In this document: one piece after another, positions 1 to 8,578 of the stretch
Layout of the letters: each line of letters starts with the position of its first letter
How positions within the stretch are numbered: position 1 is the first letter of the stretch
Source: PALSA-894 sp034669145
GTDB lineage: Bacteria > Pseudomonadota > Alphaproteobacteria > Rhizobiales > Xanthobacteraceae
Assembly: GCA_034669145.1 (NCBI GenBank)
Contig: JAXDNY010000120.1
Location: 1 to 64,000 of the forward strand
DNA length: 64,000 nt
Reading direction: 5' to 3'
The notes under the pieces: model-generated
What the model saw: only the letters and a program-made list of their open reading frames with translations
Databases searched by the model: none
Told to the model about the DNA's origin: nothing
Position numbers and translations under genes: made by a program

Positions 1-776
1 TCCCAGTCGCGCTTGATGTTCTCGATCGTCAGGACACCGCGGGAGGCCACCGCCGCGCCGCCGATGGTCGGGGCGCCGAGGTTGCGCGAGCAGATGCCGA
101 GCGTGAGCAGATTGTTGTTGCCAGCCATCCAGTCGCGCTTGACGCGCGCCAGCCCGGCAAGGTCCATCGGCGCGTCGTCGGCGAGGCCGACGGGCGTACC
201 GTAGGCGAAGCGTCCGCGGATACCCATGTCGCGCATGGCGGAGAGTTCGGCGTCGGCGTGCTCGGGGGTGCGCGTGTTGTGCGCCCAGTTGTGCACCGTG
301 GTGATGCCGCCGGCGAGCGCGTCGACGGCGCCGAGACGGACGGCGCGATAGCTGTCCTCGGGCGTCATCAGCGGGCCGAGACGGGCCGTCACCGGGAAAT
401 AGCCGAGCGCGGGCACATCGGCGCGCACGAACAGGCGGAACACGGAGGTCCACATGTGGAAATGCGTGTCGACGAAGCCGGGGATGCAGATCATGCCGCC
501 GCCGTCGATGACCTGAGCCGCCGGCGCCTCGATCCGCGGCGCGACCGCGACGATCGCGCCGTCGCGCACGTGCACGTCGCCCGCCGCGAGGTCGGGCAAG
601 GCGGGATCCATGGTGAGGACGGTCGCGCCACGGATGACGAACTCGCCGCGCGGCGGCAAAGGCGCGCCCGGCGTCGCGGCATTGCGCGCGGCCGGCTGGG
701 CGAACAGCCCTGGCGTGAACGCCGCTGTCGCCGCGACCGAAGCGCCTTGCAGAAGCCGGCGCCGGCTCAATGTCAT
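1..776 (-). CDS. Amidohydrolase family protein (3' end cut by window edge)
   Basis: Partial gene: 258 codons are visible from an ATG at 776 and the reading frame is still open at base 1. The N-terminus begins MTLSRRRLLQG, a twin-arginine-like stretch followed by a hydrophobic region ending near LFAQ, so export by Tat is plausible. After this comes the usual amidohydrolase N-terminal beta-strand region and then DTHFHMW at about residue 107, the HxH metal-binding motif of the superfamily (cytosine deaminase, atrazine chlorohydrolase and hydantoinase relatives). The remaining metal ligands lie outside the window, so the substrate cannot be judged. It lies 17 bp downstream of the binding-protein gene at 794-1801 and is probably co-transcribed with it, suggesting it acts on the imported compound or releases it in the periplasm. 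Confidence 0.8.
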   Translation of the reverse strand, partial: MTLSRRRLLQGASVAATAAFTPGLFAQPAARNAATPGAPLPPRGEFVIRGATVLTMDPALPDLAAGDVHVRDGAIVAVAPRIEAPAAQVIDGGGMICIPGFVDTHFHMWTSVFRLFVRADVPALGYFPVTARLGPLMTPEDSYRAVRLGAVDALAGGITTVHNWAHNTRTPEHADAELSAMRDMGIRGRFAYGTPVGLADDAPMDLAGLARVKRDWMAGNNNLLTLGICSRNLGAPTIGGAAVASRGVLTIENIKRDW

Positions 777-793
777 GTGGAAGAAGCTCCGAC

Positions 794-1801
794 CTAATAC
801 AGCTTCGGCGGACTGATCGGCGGCATCTTCACCGCCTTGTCGAGAAAGTCGTTGGTGTAGGCCGTCTTCACGTCGTACGGCTTTTCCATCTTGAGATACT
901 CGTCGACCAGTTTGTAGTCGCTTTCCATGCGCTTCTCGTCGTGCCAGCCGAGCGCGACGTTGCGCGAGGTGTCGTCGCTCATCAGGATGGTGACGAGGTG
1001 CCAGTTGGTCAGCTCGTTGTCGTAGAGCAGCGCGCCGTTCGCCTCGACCAGCGCCTTGACGCACGGCTCCGGTGCCTTGGCGCATTCGGCGAAGGCCTTC
1101 TGCGTGATCTTGATGAACTGCGCGGCCTTGTCCTTGTTCGCGTTCAGCCACGCGCCATTGGCGACGATCGAGTTGCCGTAGAGATTGACGCCCGCGTCCT
1201 TCCACGCCTGGAAGCCCATGTCGGGGCCGAGCTCACGCGCGAACACGTGATGCAGGTTGAAGAACGAGGTCGTCGCATCGACGGTCTTGGCCTTGAGCGC
1301 GCTGAGCTTGGCGTTGGCGTCGATGTTGACCCAGGTGACCGAATTCGGATCGATGCCGTTCGCCTTCGCGAGCGCCGGCCACATCGTGCGCGCGCCGTCG
1401 CCCGCCGGATTGCCGATCTTCTTGCCGGCCAGATCCTTGATGGTGGCGATGCCGTTGCTCTTGAGCCAGTAAAGGCCTTGCGGCGAATTGGCATAGACAT
1501 TCATCAGCCCGACGAGGTCGAGCCCCTTGCCGCGGAACAGCAGCACGCCCGCCATATCGGAGAGGCCGAGCTGCGAAGCGCCGGCGCCGACCTTTTGCGC
1601 CGAAGCCGCCGAGCCGCGTCCGGTTTCGAAATCGATGTCGATGCCGGCCTGTTTGTACCAGCCCATTTTCTGCGCGTAGAAATACGGCGCATGGTCGCCG
1701 CCGGCGACCCAGTTGAGCGTGAAGGTGAGCTTCTGCGCGGAGGCGGGCGTGGCGCAAAACGCAAGCGCGCCGAGCAAAAGCGCAAGCTTTGAAATTGTCA
1801 T
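794..1801 (-). CDS. ABC transporter substrate-binding protein, NMT1/THI5-like
   Basis: 335-aa periplasmic binding protein of the NMT1/THI5/SsuA type. A clear Sec signal peptide (MTISKLALLLGALAF, cleavage near ASAQ) precedes the family opening KLTFTLNWVAGGDHAPYFYAQ and the characteristic YKQAGIDIDFETGRGS segment. Such proteins bind aromatic sulfonates, nitrate, pyrimidine/thiamine precursors or other small organics; the specificity here is unknown. It is divergent from the DapA-like gene at 1908. The matching permease and ATPase are at 3016-4552 on the other strand, so the transporter is split across the divergent promoter region 1802-1907. The enzyme downstream is an amidohydrolase, which favours a nitrogenous ligand (inference). 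Confidence 0.88.
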   Translation of the reverse strand: MTISKLALLLGALAFCATPASAQKLTFTLNWVAGGDHAPYFYAQKMGWYKQAGIDIDFETGRGSAASAQKVGAGASQLGLSDMAGVLLFRGKGLDLVGLMNVYANSPQGLYWLKSNGIATIKDLAGKKIGNPAGDGARTMWPALAKANGIDPNSVTWVNIDANAKLSALKAKTVDATTSFFNLHHVFARELGPDMGFQAWKDAGVNLYGNSIVANGAWLNANKDKAAQFIKITQKAFAECAKAPEPCVKALVEANGALLYDNELTNWHLVTILMSDDTSRNVALGWHDEKRMESDYKLVDEYLKMEKPYDVKTAYTNDFLDKAVKMPPISPPKLY

Positions 1802-1907
1802 GCCGATCTCCCTGGGAGCGGTGGGCGGCGCATCCTCGACGCGCCTTGAGGCTTCGTGCTAACTGCTTGGCAGAACGTTAGGATTGGCCCCCGGACCTGT
1901 CAATCGC

Positions 1908-2969
1908 ATGGGATCGCACTGGACCGACTGGCCCGCGGACGTGCTCGCGACGCTGCGCCGAGGCGTCGTCATTCCGGCGCATCCGCTCGCGCTCGACGCC
2001 AACCGCAAGCTGGATGTGCGCCGCCATCGCGCGCTGAGCCGCTATTATCTCGACGCCGGCGCAGGCGGGCTCGCGGTCGGCGTGCACACGACGCAATTCG
2101 CGATCCGCGATGTGGGGCTGTACCGTCCGGTGCTGGAGCTCGCGATGCGCACGGCGGCCGAATGGGCGGAGAAGCCGCCGGTCATGATCGCGGGGCTCGC
2201 CGGGCGCACGAGTCAAGCTGTCGGCGAAGCGCAAATTGCGCGCGATCTCGGATATCACGCCGGATTGCTGTCGCTTGCCGCCATGAAGGGCGCGAGCGAG
2301 GACGACCTGATCGCGCATGCGGAGACGATCGCGCGCGAAATCCCGCTGGTCGGATTCTATCTGCAGCCCGCGGTCGGCGGGATCGTGCTCCCGGTGTCGT
2401 TCTGGCGCCGCTTTGCGGCGATCGAGAACGTCGTCGCGATCAAGATCGCACCGTTCAACCGCTATCGCACGCTCGACGTGATCCGCGGCGTCGTCGAGGC
2501 GGGCGCCGCCGAGCGCGTCACGCTCTACACCGGCAATGACGATCATATCGTGCTCGATCTGGTGACGCCGTTCACGGTGACGGCGGCTGGCCGGACGACC
2601 ACCGTCCGCATCAAAGGCGGCCTGCTCGGGCACTGGAGCGTGTGGGTCAAGACCGCCGTGGAGCTGCTCGACCGCGTTCATGCGGTGGTGGCCGGCGATA
2701 CGGTTCCGGCGGACATGCTGGCGCTCGACTCGGCTGTCACCGACTGCAACGCGGCGATCTTCGACGTCGCCAACGATTTCCACGGCGTGATCTGCGGTTG
2801 CCACGAAATCCTGCGCCGTCAGGGGCTGCTCGAAGGCATCTGGTGTCTCGACCCGAACGAGTCGCTCGGGCCGGGGCAGATGGCCGAGATCGATCGCGTC
2901 TGTGCCGCCTATCCGCACCTGACCGACGATGCGTTCGTGCGCGCAAACGTCGCGCGTTGGCTCGCGTAA
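1908..2969 (+). CDS. Dihydrodipicolinate synthase/N-acetylneuraminate lyase family protein
   Basis: About 353 aa, TIM-barrel aldolase of the DapA family. Seen: an N-terminal VIPAHPLALD strand, AGAGGLAVGVHTTQF (phosphate/keto-acid binding strand), a tyrosine in GFYLQP, and the Schiff-base lysine in VVAIKIAPFNRYR. Some features differ from true DapA: the usual GTTGE loop is replaced by GVHTTQF, and the protein is about 60 residues longer than DapA, so biosynthetic dihydrodipicolinate synthase is unlikely. ATG 1908 is preferred over an upstream in-frame TTG at 1884. It heads a plus-strand operon with the ABC permease and ATPase that follow, so it probably cleaves or forms a keto-acid derivative of the imported substrate. 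Confidence 0.82.
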   Translation: MGSHWTDWPADVLATLRRGVVIPAHPLALDANRKLDVRRHRALSRYYLDAGAGGLAVGVHTTQFAIRDVGLYRPVLELAMRTAAEWAEKPPVMIAGLAGRTSQAVGEAQIARDLGYHAGLLSLAAMKGASEDDLIAHAETIAREIPLVGFYLQPAVGGIVLPVSFWRRFAAIENVVAIKIAPFNRYRTLDVIRGVVEAGAAERVTLYTGNDDHIVLDLVTPFTVTAAGRTTTVRIKGGLLGHWSVWVKTAVELLDRVHAVVAGDTVPADMLALDSAVTDCNAAIFDVANDFHGVICGCHEILRRQGLLEGIWCLDPNESLGPGQMAEIDRVCAAYPHLTDDAFVRANVARWLA

Positions 2970-3015
2970 AGCGAAACGGACTGCGCTATCGTGGCTGACG
3001 ACAGGGGAACGATCA

Positions 3016-3783
3016 TTGCGCGCTAATCGGGAGTCGCTGCAGCGTTATTCGCTCGCCGTCGTGAGCCATCTGCTGCTGGTGGCGGCGTGGTATCTGTTTG
3101 TCGAGCTTGGCAAGGTCCCCAAGTTCGTCATGCCGTCGCCGCAGGCGACGCTCAATGCGCTGCTCGTTCCCAACTATCGCTGGCTGGAAAACATCACCGT
3201 CACGGCAACGGAGATTTTCGGCGGCTATCTTCTCGCCGTCGTTGTGGGTGTCGGCATCGCGCTGCTGTTCTCGTGGTCGCGCTGGCTTAACATGGCGGTA
3301 ATGCCGCTGCTGGTCACGCTCAACATGATCCCGAAGGTGGCGCTCGGTCCGCTGATCATCGTGTGGTTCAAATACGGCATCGGTCCGAACATCATGATGG
3401 CCTTTGCCATCTGCTTTTTTCCGATCGTGCTGACCACCGCGCGCGGGCTGAAAGAGGTCGAGCCCGATCTGCTCGATCTGGTGCGCACCCTGAAGGGATC
3501 GCGCTGGCAGGTGTTCACCAAGATCCAGCTTCCGAACGCGCTCCCCTACATTTTCTCCGGCATGAAGGTCGCCGCGATTCTCGCGGTCGCAGGCGCCATT
3601 GTCGGCGAGTTCCTCGGCTCCGATCGCGGCCTCGGTTACCTGATGTTGCAGGTGCAGGTCACGCTCGACACCGCGGCGATGTTCATGGCGGTGATCCTGA
3701 TCACGCTGATCGGCGGCGCGCTTTATCTGATGGTGCTCGGCCTCGAACGCCTGCTGGTCGTGCAGGACGCGCGGCTCGGATAG
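3016..3783 (+). CDS. ABC transporter permease (NMT1/sulfonate type)
   Basis: Inner-membrane permease of about 255 aa with several hydrophobic segments and the cytoplasmic EAA loop (residues around TLKGSRWQVFTKIQLPNALPYIFSGMK), where the coupling helix contacts the ATPase. The chosen start is TTG 3016, preceded by an AGGGGA ribosome site; the frame stays open upstream to 2929, inside the previous gene, but that extension is charged and non-homologous in appearance. The gap to the ATPase is only 4 bp. It belongs with the binding protein 794-1801 and ATPase 3788-4552. Confidence 0.88.
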   Translation: MRANRESLQRYSLAVVSHLLLVAAWYLFVELGKVPKFVMPSPQATLNALLVPNYRWLENITVTATEIFGGYLLAVVVGVGIALLFSWSRWLNMAVMPLLVTLNMIPKVALGPLIIVWFKYGIGPNIMMAFAICFFPIVLTTARGLKEVEPDLLDLVRTLKGSRWQVFTKIQLPNALPYIFSGMKVAAILAVAGAIVGEFLGSDRGLGYLMLQVQVTLDTAAMFMAVILITLIGGALYLMVLGLERLLVVQDARLG

Positions 3784-3787
3784 CCAG

Positions 3788-4552
3788 ATGGCGGAACCAT
3801 TCATCCATCTTGCCGGCGTCACTAAGGTCTACCGCACGCGCGGCGCGGAATTTCTCGCGGTGTCGCAGGCGACTTTCGACGTGGAGGCAGGCGAGCTCGT
3901 CGCGCTGGTCGGCCCCTCGGGCTGCGGCAAGACCACGCTGCTGAAGATCCTTGCCGGTCTGCATCCGCATGACGCCGGGGAGGTGCGCATCGGATCGGCC
4001 GCGCAGCCGTTCGATCCGACGCGCGACATCGGCATGGTGTTCCAGCAGCCGCTGCTCTTGAAATGGCGCCGTGTCATCGACAACGTGCTGTTGCCTGCTG
4101 AAATCCTCGGGCTTCCGATGGCGCAAAGCCGCGAGCGCGCGCGCGACCTGCTCGCGCTGGTCGGGCTGCAGGGCGCGGAAGACAAATATCCCTATCAGCT
4201 CTCCGGCGGGATGCAGCAGCGCGCCTCGATCGCGCGTGCGCTGATTCATGACCCGAAGCTGATCCTGATGGATGAGCCGTTCGGCGCGCTCGATGCGCTG
4301 ACGCGCGAGAAAATGAATCTGGAACTGCTGCGCATCTGGCAGGAAGCGAAGAAAACCATCGTGTTCGTCACCCATGGCATCACCGAAGCCGTTTTCCTCG
4401 GGACACGCGTCATCGTGCTGACGTCGGGACCTGCCCGCATGGCGGACAATTTTCTGGTCGACCTGCCGCATCCGCGCACGCTCGACATGAAGACGTCCGA
4501 GAAATTCGGCGAATACACGCGCCGGGTCTATCGGCTGCTCGGCATGGAATGA
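3788..4552 (+). CDS. ABC transporter ATP-binding protein (SsuB/TauB type)
   Basis: 254-aa nucleotide-binding subunit. Walker A GPSGCGKTT (residues 42-50), Q-loop region GMVFQQP, ABC signature LSGGMQQR, Walker B LILMDEP followed by the D-loop GALDALTR, and switch histidine in VFVTHGITEA are all intact, so it should be an active ATPase. The TauB/SsuB subgroup is indicated by the FGALDALTR and THGITEA wording and by the neighbouring permease. Its stop overlaps the start of the next gene (ATGA at 4549-4552), a sign of translational coupling. Confidence 0.92.
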   Translation: MAEPFIHLAGVTKVYRTRGAEFLAVSQATFDVEAGELVALVGPSGCGKTTLLKILAGLHPHDAGEVRIGSAAQPFDPTRDIGMVFQQPLLLKWRRVIDNVLLPAEILGLPMAQSRERARDLLALVGLQGAEDKYPYQLSGGMQQRASIARALIHDPKLILMDEPFGALDALTREKMNLELLRIWQEAKKTIVFVTHGITEAVFLGTRVIVLTSGPARMADNFLVDLPHPRTLDMKTSEKFGEYTRRVYRLLGME

Positions 4553-6147
4553 TCATGCCCGACTACGACGGCATCATCATCGGCGCCGGCCACAACGGCC
4601 TCATCCTGCAGGCCTATCTCGGCAAGGCCGGGCTCAAGACACTGTGCGTCGAGCGCCGGCCGGTCGCGGGCGGCGGGCTTTCGACGCTCGAAGACCCGCG
4701 CCATCCGGGCTTCCTGCACAACACGCATGCGTTCTTCCAGCGCGCCATCACGACGATGCCCTGGTACGCGGACCTCGAGCTCGCGCGCCACGGCGCGCAT
4801 TACATCGAACCGGAGCTCAACGTCGCGCTGCTCACCGGCGACGGCCGCGCGCTCGAATGGTGGACCGATATCGAGCGCACCATCGACTCGTTCGCCGAAT
4901 TCAGCCGGCGCGATGCCGATACGTTGCGGCGCTGGCAGCACGAGTTCGTGCCGATCGTGCAGGACATTCTTGTTCCCGAGAGCCGGACCGTGCCGCTGCC
5001 GCCGGAGGAGCGGCGCGCCGCGCTGAGCAAGAGCGCCGCCGGCCGGCGCCTCATGGAAGTCAGCGCGCTGTCGCCGCTGGAATTCGTGCACCGGGAGTTC
5101 GAGCATCCGGCCGTGCAGGCCGGGCTGTTGTTCTTCAACGGACTGCGCGAGGTGGACCTGCGCGCCAAAGGCTTCGGCCACCACATCGCGGCGCTGCTCG
5201 CGAGTCCCGCCAAGGCGCAGATGTCGCGTGGCGGCTCGGCGGCGCTTGCGCGCGCGCTGGAAGCTGCGGTGCGCGAGAGTGGCGGCGAGGTCGCCCTGAT
5301 GACCGAGCCGGCGCGCATTCTTGTCGAGAACGGCCGCGCCGCCGGCGTCGAGACCGCCGAAGGCGAAGTCATCCGCGCAAGGTTCGTAGCCTCGTCGCTC
5401 AACCCGACACAGACCTTCATCGACCTTCTGGACGGCACGCTCGTGCCGCGCGAGGTCCGCGAGCAGGTGGAGCGCTTCCAGTACAATCTGCTGGCGCCGC
5501 TGTTCGCCCTGCACCTCAATCTGCGCGAGCCGCCGCGCTATGCGGCGAGCGCCGATCGTCCGGAACTGGCGCGCGCCTTCATGGTGATCATGGGGCTCGA
5601 TCATGTCGATCAGTTCCACGACATCGTGCGCCACCATGAGGCCGGCACCATCCCGCCGACCGTGATGTGGGGCGCGTGCCCGACGCTGTTCGATCCGAGC
5701 CAGGCGCCGGCCGGGCATCACACGGCGTTCATGTGGGAGAAGTTGCCGTACCGCCTGCACGGCGATCCGGCGAAGTGGGACGGCGCGCGCGACGCGCATG
5801 GCGAAACGATGCTGCGGCTCTGGCGCGACCATGCGCCCAATCTTATCGATGCGGTGATCGGCACGTTCACGCGCTCGCCGCTGGATGTCGAACGCGAACT
5901 CCCGAACATGCGCGAGGGCGACCTGCTGGTCGGCGCCTTCACCAACGATCAGGTCGGCTTCAACCGCCCGTTCCGCGGCGCCGGCACGTACCGGACGCAC
6001 ATTCCGGGCCTGTATCTGTGCGGGTCGAGCAGCCATCCGGGCGGCAATATCACCGGCTTGCCGGGCTACAACGCCGCGCAGGTGATCCTGGGCGATCTCG
6101 GGGCCGACCTCGGCGCCTTCCCGAAACAACAGGTGCGCGCCGGCTAG
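4549..6147 (+). CDS. FAD-dependent oxidoreductase, phytoene-desaturase/PYROXD2-like
   Basis: 532 aa. The N-terminal dinucleotide-binding fold is plain: DGIIIGAGHNGL followed by a glutamate at the end of strand 2 (CVERR). The C-terminal family motif LYLCGSSSHPGGNITGLPGYNAA closes the FAD site. This is the NAD(P)/FAD amine-oxidase-like group that includes phytoene desaturases and mammalian PYROXD2; no carotenoid gene is nearby, so a desaturase or amine-oxidase reaction on the imported compound is more likely. ATG 4549 overlaps the preceding stop; ATG 4555 is an equally good start. Translationally coupled to the ABC ATPase. Confidence 0.85.
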   Translation: MIMPDYDGIIIGAGHNGLILQAYLGKAGLKTLCVERRPVAGGGLSTLEDPRHPGFLHNTHAFFQRAITTMPWYADLELARHGAHYIEPELNVALLTGDGRALEWWTDIERTIDSFAEFSRRDADTLRRWQHEFVPIVQDILVPESRTVPLPPEERRAALSKSAAGRRLMEVSALSPLEFVHREFEHPAVQAGLLFFNGLREVDLRAKGFGHHIAALLASPAKAQMSRGGSAALARALEAAVRESGGEVALMTEPARILVENGRAAGVETAEGEVIRARFVASSLNPTQTFIDLLDGTLVPREVREQVERFQYNLLAPLFALHLNLREPPRYAASADRPELARAFMVIMGLDHVDQFHDIVRHHEAGTIPPTVMWGACPTLFDPSQAPAGHHTAFMWEKLPYRLHGDPAKWDGARDAHGETMLRLWRDHAPNLIDAVIGTFTRSPLDVERELPNMREGDLLVGAFTNDQVGFNRPFRGAGTYRTHIPGLYLCGSSSHPGGNITGLPGYNAAQVILGDLGADLGAFPKQQVRAG

Positions 6148-6182
6148 TTACCGGCCGGACAATTCCCGCTATCCTGACAATC

Positions 6183-6857
6183 ATGCCCGTCACCCGCCCG
6201 CGCATCCGCGTCATCAATCCGAACTCCAACGAGGCCGTGACGCGCGGCATCGACGAGGCGGTGGCCCCGCTGCGCTTCGCCGACGGGCCGGAGATCGTGT
6301 GCTCGACCTTGGCCGAAGGCCCGTTCGGCGTCGAGACGCAGGAGCATGTGGAAAGTGTCGCGCTGCCGCTGCGGCGGCTGGTCGAAGCCGACAATGCCAG
6401 CGATGCGTTCGTAATCGCCTGCTACAGCGACCCCGGCCTGCATGTCTGCCGCGAGGGCACGGCGCGGCCGGTGTTCGGCATCGCGGAATGCGGCGTGCTG
6501 GCCGCGCTGGCGCGGGCGGAGCGCTTCGGCGTGATCGCCATTTTGTCGCGCTCGATTCCGCGCCATATGCGCTATCTGCGCCAGATGGGACTGATGGACC
6601 GCCTCGCCGGCGAGCGACCGCTGGAATTGTCGGTCGCCGAGTCTGCGAGCGACAAGACTTTGCCGCGCATGATCGAGGTCGGCCGCGCGCTGAAGGATCA
6701 GGACGGCGCGAACGCGATCGTGATGGGCTGCGCCGGCATGGCGCGGCACCGCGCGCCGCTGGAAGACGCGCTCGGCATTCCGGTGATCGATCCGACGCAG
6801 GCGGCGGTGACGATGGCGATCGGGGCGGTGCAGTTATCCCGCCAAACCTCATGGTGA
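6183..6857 (+). CDS. Aspartate/glutamate racemase family protein (hydantoin racemase-like)
   Basis: 224 aa. The two catalytic cysteines of cofactor-independent racemases are present: Cys80 in FVIACYSDPGL and Cys183 in IVMGCAGMA. The opening RIRVINPNSNEAVT is typical of hydantoin/allantoin racemases. ATG 6183 is used; the frame is open upstream only inside the previous gene. Its last codons and stop (TCA TGG TGA) fall inside an intergenic repeat that starts at 6847. With the N-carbamoyl hydrolase at 7649 this suggests local D/L-amino acid or hydantoin metabolism. Confidence 0.88.
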   Translation: MPVTRPRIRVINPNSNEAVTRGIDEAVAPLRFADGPEIVCSTLAEGPFGVETQEHVESVALPLRRLVEADNASDAFVIACYSDPGLHVCREGTARPVFGIAECGVLAALARAERFGVIAILSRSIPRHMRYLRQMGLMDRLAGERPLELSVAESASDKTLPRMIEVGRALKDQDGANAIVMGCAGMARHRAPLEDALGIPVIDPTQAAVTMAIGAVQLSRQTSW

Positions 6858-6992
6858 GGAGCGTCGCCATAGCGGGTCGAAGACGCGCGTAAACGCGCTT
6901 GTGGCGACGCGTCTCGAACCATGGCCCCAAGCGAGGCCGGTGAACGCGGCCATCCTTCGAGACGCTCGCTTCGCTCGCTTCTCAGGATGAGG
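6847..6992. repeat. Dispersed intergenic palindromic repeat, copy 1
   Basis: Starts cctcatggtgaggagc and ends gcttctcaggatgagg, with an inner arm ccatccttcgagacg; it contains the block gacgcgcgtaaacgcgct also found in the copy at 34846. It lies between convergent genes and could fold as a long transcript hairpin. The stop codon of the racemase gene lies inside it. Related copies are at 34846, 44447 and 46783. Confidence 0.85.
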
Positions 6993-6999
6993 TCCGAGA

Positions 7000-7641
7000 T
7001 TACTTCTTCCGCTCCTTCTCCCATTCCTCATAGCTTTGCCGCACGTGAGCGAACGGCTCGCCGAGCGAGGCGTAGAAATTTCCGTAGAGGCGCGCAAGCG
7101 GGCGGTACTGCGTCATGTCGATGCGCATCTTGTCCGGGTCCCACAACCCGCCGCGCACATGGACGTGCACGATCTCGCCGATCGCGAGGCGGCGCTGCGC
7201 GCTGACCTCCAGCGTCGTGAAGTGGCGGCATTCGAGCGCGGCCGGCGCCTCGGCGATGCGCGGTACCTTCACTTTCTCGCTCGGCAGCAGATTGAGCTTT
7301 GCGGCGTCGATCTCGCTGACGTCGGGCGGGAAATCGACCGCGCACTGGTTCATCTGAGCACCGAGCGCCTCATCGACGAGGTTGATCACGAACACGCCCT
7401 GGTCGCGGATATGCGCGGAGGTGTCCTTCAGCGTGCCGCCGGGCTTGCTTTGCAGCCCGAGCACCGCCAGCGGCGGCGACTCGCTGAAGATGTTGAAGAA
7501 CGAGAACGGCGCGGCGTTCACGACGCCGGTTGGCCCAAGCGTCGTCACCAGTGCGATCGGGCGCGGGATCACGAGGCTGATGAGCAGCTTGTAGCGGTCA
7601 TGCTGCTTCATCGCGGCGAGGTCGTAGGACAGGTCGGTCAT
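7000..7641 (-). CDS. Flavin reductase-like domain protein (FMN-binding split barrel)
   Basis: 213 aa. Reads as a flavoprotein of the flavin-reductase-like/DIM6 group: PRPIALVTTLGPTGVVNAAPFSFFN, then PPLAVLGLQSKPGGTLKDTSAHIRD and FVINLVDE, the FMN-binding strands of this family. Start ATG 7641 is preferred; an upstream in-frame extension exists but overlaps the carbamoylase gene and is low-complexity. It sits 7 bp after the N-carbamoyl hydrolase gene and is the last gene of the minus-strand operon that starts with the binding protein at 11661. It probably supplies reduced flavin or reduces a substrate directly; partner unknown. Confidence 0.87.
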   Translation of the reverse strand: MTDLSYDLAAMKQHDRYKLLISLVIPRPIALVTTLGPTGVVNAAPFSFFNIFSESPPLAVLGLQSKPGGTLKDTSAHIRDQGVFVINLVDEALGAQMNQCAVDFPPDVSEIDAAKLNLLPSEKVKVPRIAEAPAALECRHFTTLEVSAQRRLAIGEIVHVHVRGGLWDPDKMRIDMTQYRPLARLYGNFYASLGEPFAHVRQSYEEWEKERKK

Positions 7642-7648
7642 GGCGCGA

Positions 7649-8578
7649 TCAGTCCGGCAATTCCACGCCAACCTGGCTGGTGATGCGCCCGTAGTGCTCG
7701 ATGCGGCGATGGCGCGCGAAGTCGAAGATGGTTTCCTTGTTGAACTTGGTGTCGTCGAGATCGATCGTCGCGACGACCAGCTCGTCATCTTCGGTTTTCG
7801 CCGACGCGATGATCTCACCGTCCGGACTGACGATGCAGCTGCCGCCGAACAGCGGGTGGCCGTCCTCGTCGCCGGCCTTCGCGGTCGCGACCACGAAGGT
7901 GGCGTTCTGGTACGCGCCGGCCTGCACCGAGAGATTATGGTGGAACAGGCGCTTCCCGACGCCCTCCTCGGCCTTCTGCGAATTCACCGACGGCGTGTTG
8001 TATCCGAGCACGACCATCTCGACGCCTTGCAGGCCCATCACCCGATAGGTCTCGGGCCAGCGGCGATCGTTGCAGACAGCCATGCCCAAGATGCCGCCCA
8101 TGGTGCGCCAGACCGGGAAGCCGAGATTGCCCGGCTCGAAATAGCGCTTCTCCAGATGCTGGAACGCGCGTTCGTTGTCGAACTCGGCGTGACCGGGCAG
8201 GTGCACCTTGCGGTACTTGCCGACGATCTTGCCGTCGCGGTCGACCAGGATCGCGGTGTTGTAGTGATGGCCGTCGGGCGTGAGCTCCGCGTAGCCGAGA
8301 TAGAAGCCGATCTTGTATGCGGCCGCCTTCTCGAACAGCGGACGGGTCGCGGCGTTCGGCATCTCGCGCTCGAACCAGCTATCCACCTCGGCCTGATCAG
8401 TCATGTACCAGCGCGGAAAGAACGTGGTGAGCGCCAGTTCGGTGAACACCACGAAGTTCACGCCCTGTGCGTGGGCCTGATCGAGCAGGTCGCACAGCCG
8501 CTTCACGACGGCCTGGCGCGACTCGGCCTTTTGAATGGGGCCCGACTGGGCGGCGGCGACTTTGAGAACACGGGACAT
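7649..8578 (-). CDS. N-carbamoyl-D-amino-acid hydrolase (nitrilase superfamily)
   Basis: 309 aa. Strong resemblance to Agrobacterium D-carbamoylase: GVNFVVFTELALTTFFPRW, KYRKVHLPGH, HLEKRYFEPG and CNDRRWPE are near-identical to what I recall for that enzyme. The nitrilase triad is Glu47, Lys124 and Cys169. The reaction is hydrolysis of N-carbamoyl-D-amino acids to D-amino acid, CO2 and ammonia, in the cytoplasm. The start codon overlaps the stop of the upstream permease (TGATG), so it is translationally coupled to the importer, which is therefore likely to bring in a carbamoyl- or hydantoin-type compound (inference). Confidence 0.9.
   Translation of the reverse strand: MSRVLKVAAAQSGPIQKAESRQAVVKRLCDLLDQAHAQGVNFVVFTELALTTFFPRWYMTDQAEVDSWFEREMPNAATRPLFEKAAAYKIGFYLGYAELTPDGHHYNTAILVDRDGKIVGKYRKVHLPGHAEFDNERAFQHLEKRYFEPGNLGFPVWRTMGGILGMAVCNDRRWPETYRVMGLQGVEMVVLGYNTPSVNSQKAEEGVGKRLFHHNLSVQAGAYQNATFVVATAKAGDEDGHPLFGGSCIVSPDGEIIASAKTEDDELVVATIDLDDTKFNKETIFDFARHRRIEHYGRITSQVGVELPD

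Noticed and set aside
770..1792. Open frame of 340 codons antisense to the NMT1-like binding protein
   Set aside because: Low-complexity Arg/Val/Asp-rich translation; the minus-strand gene has a signal peptide and clear family motifs.
4528..6129. Long open frame antisense to the FAD oxidoreductase (about 530 codons, minus strand)
   Set aside because: Arg/His/Ala-rich translation with no domain pattern; a codon-bias shadow of the plus-strand gene, as is common in GC-rich DNA.
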